Shown: positions 43,856-52,322 of the stretch, one piece after another
Position numbering within the stretch: the stretch's first letter is position 1
Layout: each line of letters begins with the position of its first letter
Assembly: GCF_001469955.1 (NCBI RefSeq)
Contig: NZ_LOPU01000016.1
Coordinates: forward strand, 351,685-415,684
Length of the DNA: 64,000 nucleotides
From: Haloprofundus marisrubri
GTDB taxonomy: Archaea > Halobacteriota > Halobacteria > Halobacteriales > Haloferacaceae
Direction: 5' to 3'
The notes under the pieces: model-generated
The model's database searches: none
What the model was told of the DNA's origin: nothing
What the model saw: only the letters and a program-made list of their open reading frames with translations
Translations under genes and position numbers: made by a program

Positions 43856-44722
43856 CTACCGCTCCCAGGCTCTGACGCGCTCGATCTCGTAGGTTGCCGG
43901 GAGGTCATCCGGACTCGGATACCCCAAGAACTCAGCACCGAGGCCAAAGTTCAGAATCAAGTACATGTTCTCGAACTTGATGTTGTCGCCCGTGTAGCGG
44001 AACCGTTCTTCACCGTCGATATACCAGACGACACGATACGGCGGGTCCCAGTCGACGCTGAACTCGTGATAGTCGGCGCTGTAGTCGGGTCCTTCGTACG
44101 TCTCTCGGACCTGTTCGCTCCCCTCTCCTTCTCCCTCGTAGTGGTACGTCATGTACACTTCCGGGTCGTCACCGAAGAACTCGAAGATGTCTACCTCCGG
44201 CGGCCAGTAGGACGCGGAGGTGAGCCAGAACGCCGGCCACGACCCGGGAAACCGCGGCGGCACCTTCATCACACCCTCGAAGTAGCCGGGACTGAAGATG
44301 TACTTCGCCGAGACGACGCCGGTCGTGTACGACTTTCCTCCCTGTGGTTTGTTCTCGCCTCTGAGCACGAGTCTACCGTCGTTCACGGAGACGTTCTCGT
44401 CGGCGGCGTAGGCGTCGAAGTTGTGTGTCCGAGCGTCCCACGGGAACTTCGTTCGCCACTTCGAGCGGTCGAGTGAGTCGCCCTCGAACCAGTCTTCGAA
44501 GACGAGCGTCATATCGGACGTGTCGACCGGTTTGTCTCCCGGTGCGGTCGGCGGTTCCTCTTGTTGTACGCTGTCTACTATGGTGTCGAGCGGACCGTGG
44601 CGTCCTGTTGTGAGACATCCGACGGTGAGGGGGGCTGTGGCTACTGCACCCGACTTCAGCAGATTTCGTCGGGTAGTCAGGGTTCGACGGTTCTCTACGT
44701 TCTCTGCATTCTGTTTTCTCAT
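43856..44722 (-). CDS. Tat lipoprotein GH16 glucanase-like enzyme
   Basis: A 288-residue GH16 enzyme. Tat-like TTRRNLLKSG and lipobox LTVGC with Cys36 suggest lipid anchoring. The GH16 domain spans about 70-288 with catalytic PPEVDIFEFF (Glu176 and Glu181) and SWPAFWLT; it lacks the accessory repeats of the neighbouring GH16 protein. Its ATG overlaps the stop of the upstream GT4 gene (ATGA), so it is translated together with assembly enzymes of the deacetylase operon. A membrane-bound editing or release enzyme for the polymer is plausible. Confidence 0.9.
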   Translation of the reverse strand: MRKQNAENVENRRTLTTRRNLLKSGAVATAPLTVGCLTTGRHGPLDTIVDSVQQEEPPTAPGDKPVDTSDMTLVFEDWFEGDSLDRSKWRTKFPWDARTHNFDAYAADENVSVNDGRLVLRGENKPQGGKSYTTGVVSAKYIFSPGYFEGVMKVPPRFPGSWPAFWLTSASYWPPEVDIFEFFGDDPEVYMTYHYEGEGEGSEQVRETYEGPDYSADYHEFSVDWDPPYRVVWYIDGEERFRYTGDNIKFENMYLILNFGLGAEFLGYPSPDDLPATYEIERVRAWER

Positions 44723-45912
44723 TTGCTTGCTGCTGGTGAGTGGGTTGCGCGCTGGCGCTCGGCGAGTCGCTCGTACAGTCCGAGGTGTCGTTCAGCGATG
44801 CTCTCCCACGATAGCCGTTCAGCCATTTTGAGGCTGTTTTCTCCCATCGACGCTCGCTTCTCGTCGTTCTGTAGCACGTCGACGAGCGCCTCTGCGAGCT
44901 TTTCGGGGTCCTCTGGCGGGACAACTGTCCCGGCACCACTCTCTTGGACCTGTTCACGGAACTCTCCGGCCGTCGACGCGACGACCGGTTTTCCGAAGGA
45001 GAACGCCGTCGATACCGCGCCGCTGTGACCCTTCGTGCCGCCCTGACTGCGATACGGCGCGACGACGATCTTGGCGCGTCCGAAGAGATTCTTGACCTCG
45101 TCGTTCGGTAGATAGTAGTTGTGCACCTCGACGTTCTCGGGATGGTCTTTCTGCAACTGTTTGAGCTTACGCGGGAGGTTCCCTTCACCGGCAACCAGTA
45201 GCTTCACGTCGGGAACCTCACGCTTGACCAGCGGAATCGCTGCCGCGAGTGTGTCGAGACCCTTCGGTGGAACGATGTGACCGAAGAACAACAAACTGTT
45301 CGAGTCGACGTCGACGTCGACGTCTTCGTGCGTTCCGAACACCTCGTACGCTCCGTGCGGGATGACATCGATGATGTCGCTGTCGATTCCGTGTGTGGCC
45401 AGTGCTTCTTTCTGTTTGCCCGAGTGGACGATGTACTGCGATTCGTACACGTCCGGGAGTACGGCAAGCAACATCTCTTCGGCGAACACCGGCGGCCGCG
45501 AGAGCGAGAACCGGTCGACCACTACTTCGTGTCGCGTGACGACGAACGGCCAGCGTTCCCCGACGTTGTGTCTTGCTGCATAGAGCTTCATCTGCGGGAA
45601 CAGGTCGGACGGGTCGTGGACGATATCGGGGTCGACTTCGTCGAGAAGTTTGAGGTTGTCGTAAGACCGGATTCCGCGGACGAAGTCGAGCGGGTTGACA
45701 TCGAAGCTGTAGAGCTGTGGCATCGAGACGCTGATCGGTTTGAACGCGTCGATGACCTCGACCCGGTCGTCGAACATGTCGTCTGCGGTCGTCTCATCGG
45801 GTTTCAACACGGTCACCTCGGCGTGTTTCGACACGGCGTTAGCGAGTTCAGCGGTGTAGTGTGGAAGTCCGCCGGTACTCTGACCGACGACGTAGGCGAT
45901 GTGCAGGCTCAT
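44719..45912 (-). CDS. GT4-family glycosyltransferase 3
   Basis: A 397-residue GT-B enzyme: N-terminal AYVVGQSTGGLPHYTAELANAVSKHAEVTV, then LLFFGHIVPPKGLDTLAAAIPLV, LLVAGEGNLPRKLKQL and VAPYRSQGGTKGHSGAVSTAFSFGKPVVAS. It overlaps by four bases both the preceding FemAB gene and the following GH16 gene, placing it inside a four-gene operon with the NodB deacetylase. Retaining sugar transfer to a lipid-linked glycan is expected. Confidence 0.9.
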   Translation of the reverse strand: MSLHIAYVVGQSTGGLPHYTAELANAVSKHAEVTVLKPDETTADDMFDDRVEVIDAFKPISVSMPQLYSFDVNPLDFVRGIRSYDNLKLLDEVDPDIVHDPSDLFPQMKLYAARHNVGERWPFVVTRHEVVVDRFSLSRPPVFAEEMLLAVLPDVYESQYIVHSGKQKEALATHGIDSDIIDVIPHGAYEVFGTHEDVDVDVDSNSLLFFGHIVPPKGLDTLAAAIPLVKREVPDVKLLVAGEGNLPRKLKQLQKDHPENVEVHNYYLPNDEVKNLFGRAKIVVAPYRSQGGTKGHSGAVSTAFSFGKPVVASTAGEFREQVQESGAGTVVPPEDPEKLAEALVDVLQNDEKRASMGENSLKMAERLSWESIAERHLGLYERLAERQRATHSPAASK

Positions 45913-46985
45913 AGGCTAATCTGCCCCCGAATCCGCGGTCCGACGTACTGCGTCACCGGAATCGGCAGTCGCTGCCACACGTCCTTCGCCCGGTCGTACG
46001 TGTCGTCGTCGGGGTGCGGCAGTTCGCCGGTCCCGGTCGGGAAGTAGTGGTAGTCGTCGTACCACGTCTTCTGTCCGCCGAAGCTCTTCTTGAACAGGTA
46101 GACGCCCGACCCCTCGCGCGTTCGGCCGAACTCGTAGCTCTCGTTGCCCGCCTCGCTCGCACGTTCGAGTGATTTCCAGAGTGCGAGGCTGCCCCCGTTC
46201 AAATCACGGTACTCGTAGTCGTTGACGACACCCCACTGGTAGACGGTCGACCCGAGCGAAAAGTCCAAAATTGCGTTTATCAACTCGCCGTTGAGTTCGA
46301 CCATCCCGAGGTGAACGTTGTCGTCGCCGAGTCCCTCCCAGATGGTTCGATGAAACGCGAACGAATGCGGTGGCGTTCCGTGACCTCGCATCGACCGCAA
46401 CGACAGCCGATAGTACGCTTCGAGGTCGGACAGCGAGTCACCTTCTCGATAGGTGAGTCCCGCATCCTCGGCCTGCGAGACTTGGCGCTGTCGACTGTCT
46501 TTTACTCCATCCCACACCTCCGACGGGGAGTCAAGTGGGACACGGAAGGTGACGAACCGATTTTTCTGCTCGAACTTGGGGAGGTCCGCGACGCGACTCC
46601 CACGGAGGCTGACGAAGTCGACACCGAGTGCGTCCGCCAGCGCCCGTGTCCGTTCGAGGAGATGGTCGATAGTCCGGTCGGTTTCGCCATCGGCGTCACC
46701 GACCAAAAGCGACCCACGCTCGCCGTACGGCGGCGAGACGAGTTTCGACCCGAAGAGCCGACTCTCCATGTGGACGAGCGGGAGTCCGGCGACGATATCG
46801 CCGTTCTTGCGAGCGACGAGATACCACCGGTCGTGGCCGTACGTCGCAGCGGCGTCTCCCCACCCCCACAGCGCGAACGGCGGTCCATCGACTCGTTCGA
46901 CGAACCGATTCCACTCGCGCGAATCGGTGCAGCGTTCGATAGTCAGTTCGGCTGTTGTCGAATCTGTCGTTTTCGTGTTGCTCAT
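45909..46985 (-). CDS. FemAB-like GNAT acyl/aminoacyl transferase 3
   Basis: A 358-residue FemAB-type GNAT: EWNRFVERVDGPPFALWGWGDAAATYG at the N-terminus, VWDGVKDSRQRQVSQAEDAG in the middle, DLNGGSLALWKSLERASEAGNESYEFGRT and LFKKSFGG near the end. It is the third member here. It starts 5 bp after the deacetylase stop, so deacetylation of an N-acetyl sugar and N-acylation or aminoacylation of the freed amine may be linked steps. That order is inference. Confidence 0.87.
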   Translation of the reverse strand: MSNTKTTDSTTAELTIERCTDSREWNRFVERVDGPPFALWGWGDAAATYGHDRWYLVARKNGDIVAGLPLVHMESRLFGSKLVSPPYGERGSLLVGDADGETDRTIDHLLERTRALADALGVDFVSLRGSRVADLPKFEQKNRFVTFRVPLDSPSEVWDGVKDSRQRQVSQAEDAGLTYREGDSLSDLEAYYRLSLRSMRGHGTPPHSFAFHRTIWEGLGDDNVHLGMVELNGELINAILDFSLGSTVYQWGVVNDYEYRDLNGGSLALWKSLERASEAGNESYEFGRTREGSGVYLFKKSFGGQKTWYDDYHYFPTGTGELPHPDDDTYDRAKDVWQRLPIPVTQYVGPRIRGQISL

Positions 46986-46990
46986 GTCGG

Positions 46991-47893
46991 TTACTCACTC
47001 GTCGGTAGTTCTGGGGTCAGTTCGCGCCAACCTCGGGTGGCGAGGTCGGACGCGTGCGTTCCGAACTCGAACGTCTGGAGCAGTCGCTCCAGTTTCGCGG
47101 CGGTGCGGTCGATGCCGTGGAAGCTGATGAAACGGTTCGTAAACGAGGGGGTAGGTATCGGCACGTTGGGGTTGAACTCCCACGGGTGGAAGTACACCGT
47201 CGCCGGGATACCACGCCGGTTGAGTCGCCGAATTCCCCACTCGAGCAGTTCTATCGGGAGCAGTCGTGCGTAGAACCCCCCGGCAACGGGCAACCGAAGC
47301 GGCGTGTCGGTGACTGCCACGGGGTACTCTACGAGACGACTCTCCGCCGTCGTCGTGTCCGTCGTCGGTTCGAACGGTCGGTCCGGACTGACGAGGTACG
47401 GTCGCAGTGAGCCTTTCGAGACGCCGTACATCGGCGTTCTCATCGGGAAGATACTCGAATCGTAGACGTAATCGCTCGATTTGAGCACGTCGAGCGCCCA
47501 CTCGGTCCCGCGGGTCACCGAGAAGTTCGGCGCACGGAATCCGACAGGTCGCTCACCACAAGCCCACTCCAACGCATCCGCCGACGCCGAGAGTTCGCCC
47601 TCGAACGACCCCGGATTGAGGTCGAAAATCGGCGTGTGTGTCTGGCCGTGCGACGCGATTTCGTGTCCCTCGTTCGCTATCTTTCTGACGAGTCCCGGAT
47701 GTGTCTCGGCGAGTTCGCCGACGACAAAGAACGTCGCCGCGACGTCGTGTCTCCGGAGGATATCGAGGACGAGGTCCGTCGACTCGTGTATTCGGTCTAC
47801 CGACTCTTCGACGCTGTCGCACAGCAACGTCGCGGAGTACCAGTGCTCGACGTCGAAGCTGAGGATGTTCGTCGGACGAGTGTGTGTGTTCAT
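46991..47893 (-). CDS. NodB-type polysaccharide deacetylase
   Basis: A 300-residue carbohydrate esterase 4 (NodB) homologue with a DUF3473-like C-terminal extension. Catalytic and metal residues are present: Asp14 in SFDVEHW, His82 and His86 in HEIASHGQTH, and the GFRAPNFS motif. There is no signal peptide, so it should act in the cytoplasm on a lipid-linked or nucleotide-linked intermediate, or be exported differently. It heads the operon deacetylase-FemAB-GT4-GH16. Confidence 0.9.
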   Translation of the reverse strand: MNTHTRPTNILSFDVEHWYSATLLCDSVEESVDRIHESTDLVLDILRRHDVAATFFVVGELAETHPGLVRKIANEGHEIASHGQTHTPIFDLNPGSFEGELSASADALEWACGERPVGFRAPNFSVTRGTEWALDVLKSSDYVYDSSIFPMRTPMYGVSKGSLRPYLVSPDRPFEPTTDTTTAESRLVEYPVAVTDTPLRLPVAGGFYARLLPIELLEWGIRRLNRRGIPATVYFHPWEFNPNVPIPTPSFTNRFISFHGIDRTAAKLERLLQTFEFGTHASDLATRGWRELTPELPTSE

Positions 47894-48082
47894 CGGTGAA
47901 TCCGTCTCGCAGTGTCCAGTTGCTGTTTTTCTGTCACTCTGGTCGCCTGACGCTGAGACGACTGCATCGGTCGGGTTCTCGGCTTCCGAATCCGCTCGGA
48001 GACACCTCCGGATGGTGTCGTCACCGTGGCTCGCGTCACCGTGTTGCCGACGGCTCGACGGGAAGCCACGGGATGCTGTCGG

Positions 48083-48682
48083 TCACTCATCGGCCACACT
48101 CACCCAGATGTACGTCGTCCGGTACGCGTTCTCGACGGTCGGTTGCTGTGGCGCGTCGCCGCGGTAGAGCAGATACGTGAGTCTGACTCTCTCGCCGCTA
48201 ACGCGTTCGTCGGGAACGACACGGTGCGGAATCTGCCACTGTTCACCGGAATCGAGACTCCGGTTGATGCGAGCAACCCGCTGGCTCTCGACCACGGTCG
48301 GTTCCGATTCGGAGTCGGTACCGGCGTCGACTCGTTGGAGTTGAACGACGAGCGTGTACGCCTGCGCTGTCCCCTCGTGGTTTTCGACTCCTGCGAGCAG
48401 TCGCGTCGGTTCGCCCACGACGAGTTCGTCGGGGTACGTGGAGGCGTCGGGTTGACCGCTCTCACTGGCGTTGAGAACGTACAGTTCGGTGTACTGCTCG
48501 CCTTGGGCGTCCGTACTGACGCTGTACGCCACCGTTCCAACCGAGAACACCAATGCCGCGGCCAGAACGACGTTCGTTACCGAGACCGAGTTCGCCACCC
48601 CGACGAGCCATCCCCGGAGACGGGCCGTTCTCGACGGCTGGTTGCTGTTGTTCTCGGCGTCATCTCGGTTCTCGCGGCTCAT
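48083..48682 (-). CDS. single-helix protein with DUF1616-like extracellular domain
   Basis: A 199-residue protein: basic/polar N-terminus (MSRENRDD...), one transmembrane helix (about 31-54), then an extracellular domain matching the ectodomain of the DUF1616 protein at 22675-23733 (YPDELVVGEPTRLLAGVEN, YTLVVQLQRVD, VRLTYLLYRGDAP, ENAYRTTYIWVSV). Its ATG overlaps the stop of GT2 copy 2 (ATGA). Linking the bare ectodomain to a GT2 suggests the two act in one membrane complex. Confidence 0.85.
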   Translation of the reverse strand: MSRENRDDAENNSNQPSRTARLRGWLVGVANSVSVTNVVLAAALVFSVGTVAYSVSTDAQGEQYTELYVLNASESGQPDASTYPDELVVGEPTRLLAGVENHEGTAQAYTLVVQLQRVDAGTDSESEPTVVESQRVARINRSLDSGEQWQIPHRVVPDERVSGERVRLTYLLYRGDAPQQPTVENAYRTTYIWVSVADE

Positions 48683-50007
48683 CTGATGTCGGCCTCCCGA
48701 AGCGACTGGTGGACGACTGCGACGACACTGGCGACGAAGCCGACGAGCAACAACAGCAGCGAAGCGAGGACGGCTTCCACCGGGAACTGTCCCGACTGAC
48801 CGTAGTCGAACACCGACCAGTATCCGAGACTCAACCCAGCAAAGGCGCTGACGAATCCGGGAACGCCGAGTGTCGTCAGCGGTCGGTCCCGTTCGATGAG
48901 CCGAAGCACGCCGTTGACAACCGAGTAGCCGTGCGTAACCGGGTTCTCCGTGTAGGTGTTTTCGAGGTCGTAGCGGACGCGAATCCCCACTTCGTCGATT
49001 TCGAAGCCCCGGTTGCGCGCGTGAAACAGGATGTCCGTACTCGCCCGCATGTTCGACCCGAGCGTCTCGTCTTCGGCGAGCGAGTCGATAGCTCTCGGGC
49101 CGTACGCCCGAAAGCCGCTCTGTGTGTCGCTGATGCGGCTGGATTTCCGGAACCCCCCGAGACCGGCGTTGGTAAGGACGTTGATCGTCCAGATGCCGAA
49201 GCGACGATACAGCGGGATGTCGCTCGTGACGGTGCCGGTGAAGCGGCTTCCGATGATGATGTCGGCGCTGCACTCCTCCTGTCGCCGGAGCAGTCGTCGG
49301 ATGTCGCTCGGATTGTGTTGACCGTCGGCATCGATGACGACGAGACTCGACGCGTTTCGCTGGTGTCCCTCACGGAACAGTGTCCGGAGCGCCGCCCCGT
49401 ACCCGCGATTTTCCGTGTGTTCGACGACGACTGCACCGGCCTCGGCGGCCCGTCTGGCAGTGTCGTCGTCGCTGCCGTCGTCGACGACGACGACCACGTC
49501 GGCGTACTCCTTGGCTTCGGCGACGACGGTTCCGACCGCTCGTTCCTCGTTGTATGCGGGAATGCCGACGATGACGGGCGCTTCGACCCGGTTGAACTTC
49601 GTTGTCTCCGAGCGGGCTTCGACGACGAACTCGTCTTCGGCTTCGAGTGCACCGAAACTCGCGTCGAGGTCGATTCGCTCCGTCGGGTCCGTCTGAACGA
49701 CGAGTCCGTCCAAACCGTTCGTGCGCGCGAGTTCGACGAGCGTTTCGCGTGCCGTCTCTGTCTCGTCGACCGGCGCTCCGGTGTGTTGATGTATCTCCAT
49801 CCGGCCGTCGGCGGTTCTGTCCGCGTGCAGTATCGACCCGTCACGTTCGACCGAGAACAGTGGACAACCGTACTGTGCAGCGTGAGCAAGAATCTGAAGA
49901 AGATGCTGCTCCTCGTCCTCTCCGATTACGACTCCGAGAGCGTACGTACGGCGTAGCGACGGTGATAGCGTCTCTGAATGATTGTTCTCGATATATCTCC
50001 CATCCAT
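48679..50007 (-). CDS. GT2 with unusual N-terminal domain, copy 2
   Basis: A 442-residue paralogue of 31784-33112, same length and order: N-terminal domain (TYALGVVIGEDEEQHLLQILAHAAQYGCP; LDGLVVQTDPTERID), GT2 core (GIPAYNEERAVG, VIDADGQHN, ISDTQSGFRAYGPRA) and two C-terminal helices. The two proteins are close in sequence throughout, so duplication is fairly recent or under strong constraint. It is translationally coupled to the DUF1616-ectodomain protein, which copy 1 lacks next to it. Confidence 0.9.
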   Translation of the reverse strand: MDGRYIENNHSETLSPSLRRTYALGVVIGEDEEQHLLQILAHAAQYGCPLFSVERDGSILHADRTADGRMEIHQHTGAPVDETETARETLVELARTNGLDGLVVQTDPTERIDLDASFGALEAEDEFVVEARSETTKFNRVEAPVIVGIPAYNEERAVGTVVAEAKEYADVVVVVDDGSDDDTARRAAEAGAVVVEHTENRGYGAALRTLFREGHQRNASSLVVIDADGQHNPSDIRRLLRRQEECSADIIIGSRFTGTVTSDIPLYRRFGIWTINVLTNAGLGGFRKSSRISDTQSGFRAYGPRAIDSLAEDETLGSNMRASTDILFHARNRGFEIDEVGIRVRYDLENTYTENPVTHGYSVVNGVLRLIERDRPLTTLGVPGFVSAFAGLSLGYWSVFDYGQSGQFPVEAVLASLLLLLVGFVASVVAVVHQSLREADIR

Positions 50008-50022
50008 CTGTTTCCTCCCAAG

Positions 50023-50052
50023 TGTCTGATATCAGACATGGCTATTGTTATG
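50023..50052 (-). promoter_or_regulatory. promoter of GT2 copy 2 with 16-bp palindrome
   Basis: Perfect palindrome TGTCTGATATCAGACA at 50023-50038, and minus-strand core CATAACAA at 50045-50052. The palindrome lies between the core promoter and the start codon at 50007. Layout is the same at copy 1. Confidence 0.6.
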
Positions 50053-50395
50053 CCGTTCATAGTATGTGAGGCTCCTGAGGCCAATCCCAAAACACCTGAT
50101 TTCTAGTTGAAACACTCACACGCTGCGGTCTCTCTTCCGTACTTGGCAGATGTGGCTAATATCCGACAAGAAACCACCCGAACGTCATCGTCTGTTCCGC
50201 GATGAATCGGCGCTACGCGCGAACTCCCACTCGGTTTAGATAAATTTGTGACACAAAGAGACGTTCGTGACCGCTGTATCGTTGAGCAGGGTATCGAACC
50301 ACTTCCCGTGGAATCTAATTTAAAAATCAGACATTATTCGGCCGTTGGAGGCCCTGTGGTCGCCACTCCGACTCCGGGAGGTTACTGTCGTCACC
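50053..50395. other. junction region with a 24-codon gene start
   Basis: 343 bp between the GT2 promoter and the pilin-type remnant, lower GC between 50120 and 50340. On the minus strand a GTG at 50392-50394 overlaps the remnant's stop region and reads VTTVTSRSRSGDHRASNGR before a stop at 50320. This looks like the beginning of a next gene cut off near 50340. No other gene is seen. Confidence 0.4.
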
Positions 50396-50884
50396 TCAAA
50401 CACGTCGCACGCGGGTTACCCACCGCACCCCACGGTCCGTCGTCACTCGTACGTCGGTGGCGACGGCGACGACGGCCGTCTCTCCGGCCCGTTCTTGGAC
50501 GACGACGCCGCCGAACGACTCGCAGGGGCCGAACTCGCGGTTCGGTCCGGTCGGGCACTCTGTTTCGGCCCACCGCCGTGCGGCCGTCCCGTTCTCGTCA
50601 ACACGGTAGACCACACCGCGTTCGACCCGTGAAGACTCGATTTCGTCGACGTAGCCGGCGAACGTCTCCTCGAAAGCGGCGACGGCAGCCTCGCGGTCGC
50701 CCCACGAGTATTCGCCGTCGTGGCGGGTTGCGGACGCGTGGACCGCTCTGTCGAGTGTCCGCGCGACGTTCTCGCCGTTGGCAGTCGGTTCGGCACTGGC
50801 ACTCACGTCCTCGTGGTAGCCGAGTTGGTGGTACGCCAACGCCATCGGGACGAGTGCGACGGCGATGACCGCGGCGTGAGTCAG
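50396..50884 (-). pseudogene. 5'-truncated DUF7261-like pilin-cluster gene
   Basis: Reading starts directly after the TGA at 50885-50887 with LTHAAVIAVALVPMALAYHQLGYHEDV, which resembles the N-terminal hydrophobic helix of haloarchaeal DUF7261-type (pilin-cluster) proteins but without its start codon. The soluble part (VARTLDRAVHASA, SSRVERGVVYRVDENG, FGPCESFGGVVVQERAG, VTTDRGVRWVT) is intact. The first visible Met is at 50843-50845. The break coincides with the change to lower-GC DNA, so this is probably the host gene hit by the element. A start inside the helix is an alternative. Confidence 0.6.
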
Positions 50885-52123
50885 TCAGGAAACATTGCTA
50901 ACGCCGACCCACTGGAACTTCCCATTCCGACCAGCCATGACCACACTGTAATCCGCAACGGTGAGTCGATACAAATTCTCTGTCGTCGTTTTCCGAGACA
51001 TGTGTTCCTTCGGCTGTACGCCGTCGAAGACCTCTCGAATATAGATCTGCCAAACACCTCGGCGGCGTGTGTAGCGTGGCTTGTAGCCCAACTCAAGTGC
51101 CAATCGAAGAACGTCACTCGCAAGTCGCTCACTTGCTGTGTAGTACGTCCGACGATCGTTCCCGTCCCCAGAAAGTAGTACTTCGAGGAGTAGCTCAAGT
51201 TGATCTCTCGCAAGATTCCACACGAATTCGGGGAGTCGTTTATTGGCACTCTTTTCACCACAGAGGCTCACCAAGAGTCGCCCGAACACCTCAGAACCCA
51301 TCTCATACCGACGCTCATTAGAATGGAAGTCCAGGTTCATTCGCTCAAGAAGTGTTGCAATTGACCTTCGGTGAGAGTCGATTTCCTGAGCGATCTGCAC
51401 CTGTGCGGTGTTCTTGTCAGGTGGCCAGTAAACACTGCCCTCAGTCACGAACCACCCGATAAACGCAATGAAATCGTCACCGTCGAACAGATATGGACGA
51501 CCACGCTGATTCGGTCCTCCCCGAATTAGCGCTGTATCGGCAGTGGCCTCGATTTCGGATTGGTACTGCTCAAACACAGTCGGCGTGAAACAGTATCCGG
51601 TGTGACTGTTGTTCCACTGGGGTTCACATCCGTCAGGGAGAGAGGCACGAAAGGTGTGGCCGTGGACTTCGGCTGTCGCGCAGATTTCGTAGTCATCTAA
51701 GAACCGAGTGATATCGAACTGTTCGACCCGTTTTCGAGGCACTCGATTCCACTCTTTGACGAATTTGAAGTACTGCCATTCTCTGAGATTCTCTGCAGTC
51801 TCAATCCGTGGTGTTGAGATATCTTTTGTCTGAAACGGAATTCGCTGTTTTGCGGCAACTCGAAGATTTGACCGCTTCGTATCTATCTCGATAACCTCTG
51901 ACTCACCACTGACGGTCTGAATCGCTGTGACTGGCTTCGTCTTGATAATCTGGGTGGTCGGGTCTAATGCATACACCAAATCATTCTGTGAGAGTTTCGA
52001 TACCGCGACGGGACCGCGTACCGTCATAATCTCTGTGTCTCCGCTGAGGCCACCTTCTGTAAGTTGTCCTCCAATTTTGCTGTACCATTTGGACGTATCT
52101 CCATTTTCAGATTCTGTTATCAT
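50885..52123 (-). CDS. splicing-defective Hint protein with LAGLIDADG endonuclease
   Basis: A 412-residue protein. Start ATG 52123 is preceded by AAGGAG 9 nt upstream, a good Shine-Dalgarno. After 24 residues an intein-type Hint N-block begins, GLSGDTEI, with Gly25 where Cys/Ser/Ala should be. Block B reads RVAAKQRI without the usual His. LAGLIDADG motifs are FIGWFVTEG (221-229) and LLLEVLLSGDG (311-321). The C-block ends VGVSNVS: Asn410 is kept, the penultimate His and the +1 Cys/Ser/Thr are not. Splicing should be lost, while both endonuclease acids remain. It sits at the element edge. Confidence 0.82.
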   Translation of the reverse strand: MITESENGDTSKWYSKIGGQLTEGGLSGDTEIMTVRGPVAVSKLSQNDLVYALDPTTQIIKTKPVTAIQTVSGESEVIEIDTKRSNLRVAAKQRIPFQTKDISTPRIETAENLREWQYFKFVKEWNRVPRKRVEQFDITRFLDDYEICATAEVHGHTFRASLPDGCEPQWNNSHTGYCFTPTVFEQYQSEIEATADTALIRGGPNQRGRPYLFDGDDFIAFIGWFVTEGSVYWPPDKNTAQVQIAQEIDSHRRSIATLLERMNLDFHSNERRYEMGSEVFGRLLVSLCGEKSANKRLPEFVWNLARDQLELLLEVLLSGDGNDRRTYYTASERLASDVLRLALELGYKPRYTRRRGVWQIYIREVFDGVQPKEHMSRKTTTENLYRLTVADYSVVMAGRNGKFQWVGVSNVS

Positions 52124-52322
52124 ACGGGGCACTCCTTGTGCCCGTAGATAAACTTTCAAAGCGCCTCTTTCGGAGATATGACTGTCGTGAGTGCCACCGA
52201 AGCCAGTAACTCGTAGACAGTGCCGAACACAGAAGTTGGACCCCAAGACTCGGCACAAGAGACAGACGAGATACGATCACCAAAGCGAAAAAGTAACACA
52301 GGCGATTCCTCGAACCCCTATC

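Noticed and set aside
50248..50868. 206-codon plus-strand open frame
   Set aside because: It is the Arg/Pro-rich antisense of the DUF7261-like remnant.
50885..52258. Active intein within a host enzyme
   Set aside because: The N-terminal nucleophile, block B His and C-terminal junction residues are missing, and the flanking 24 and 2 residues form no recognisable enzyme.
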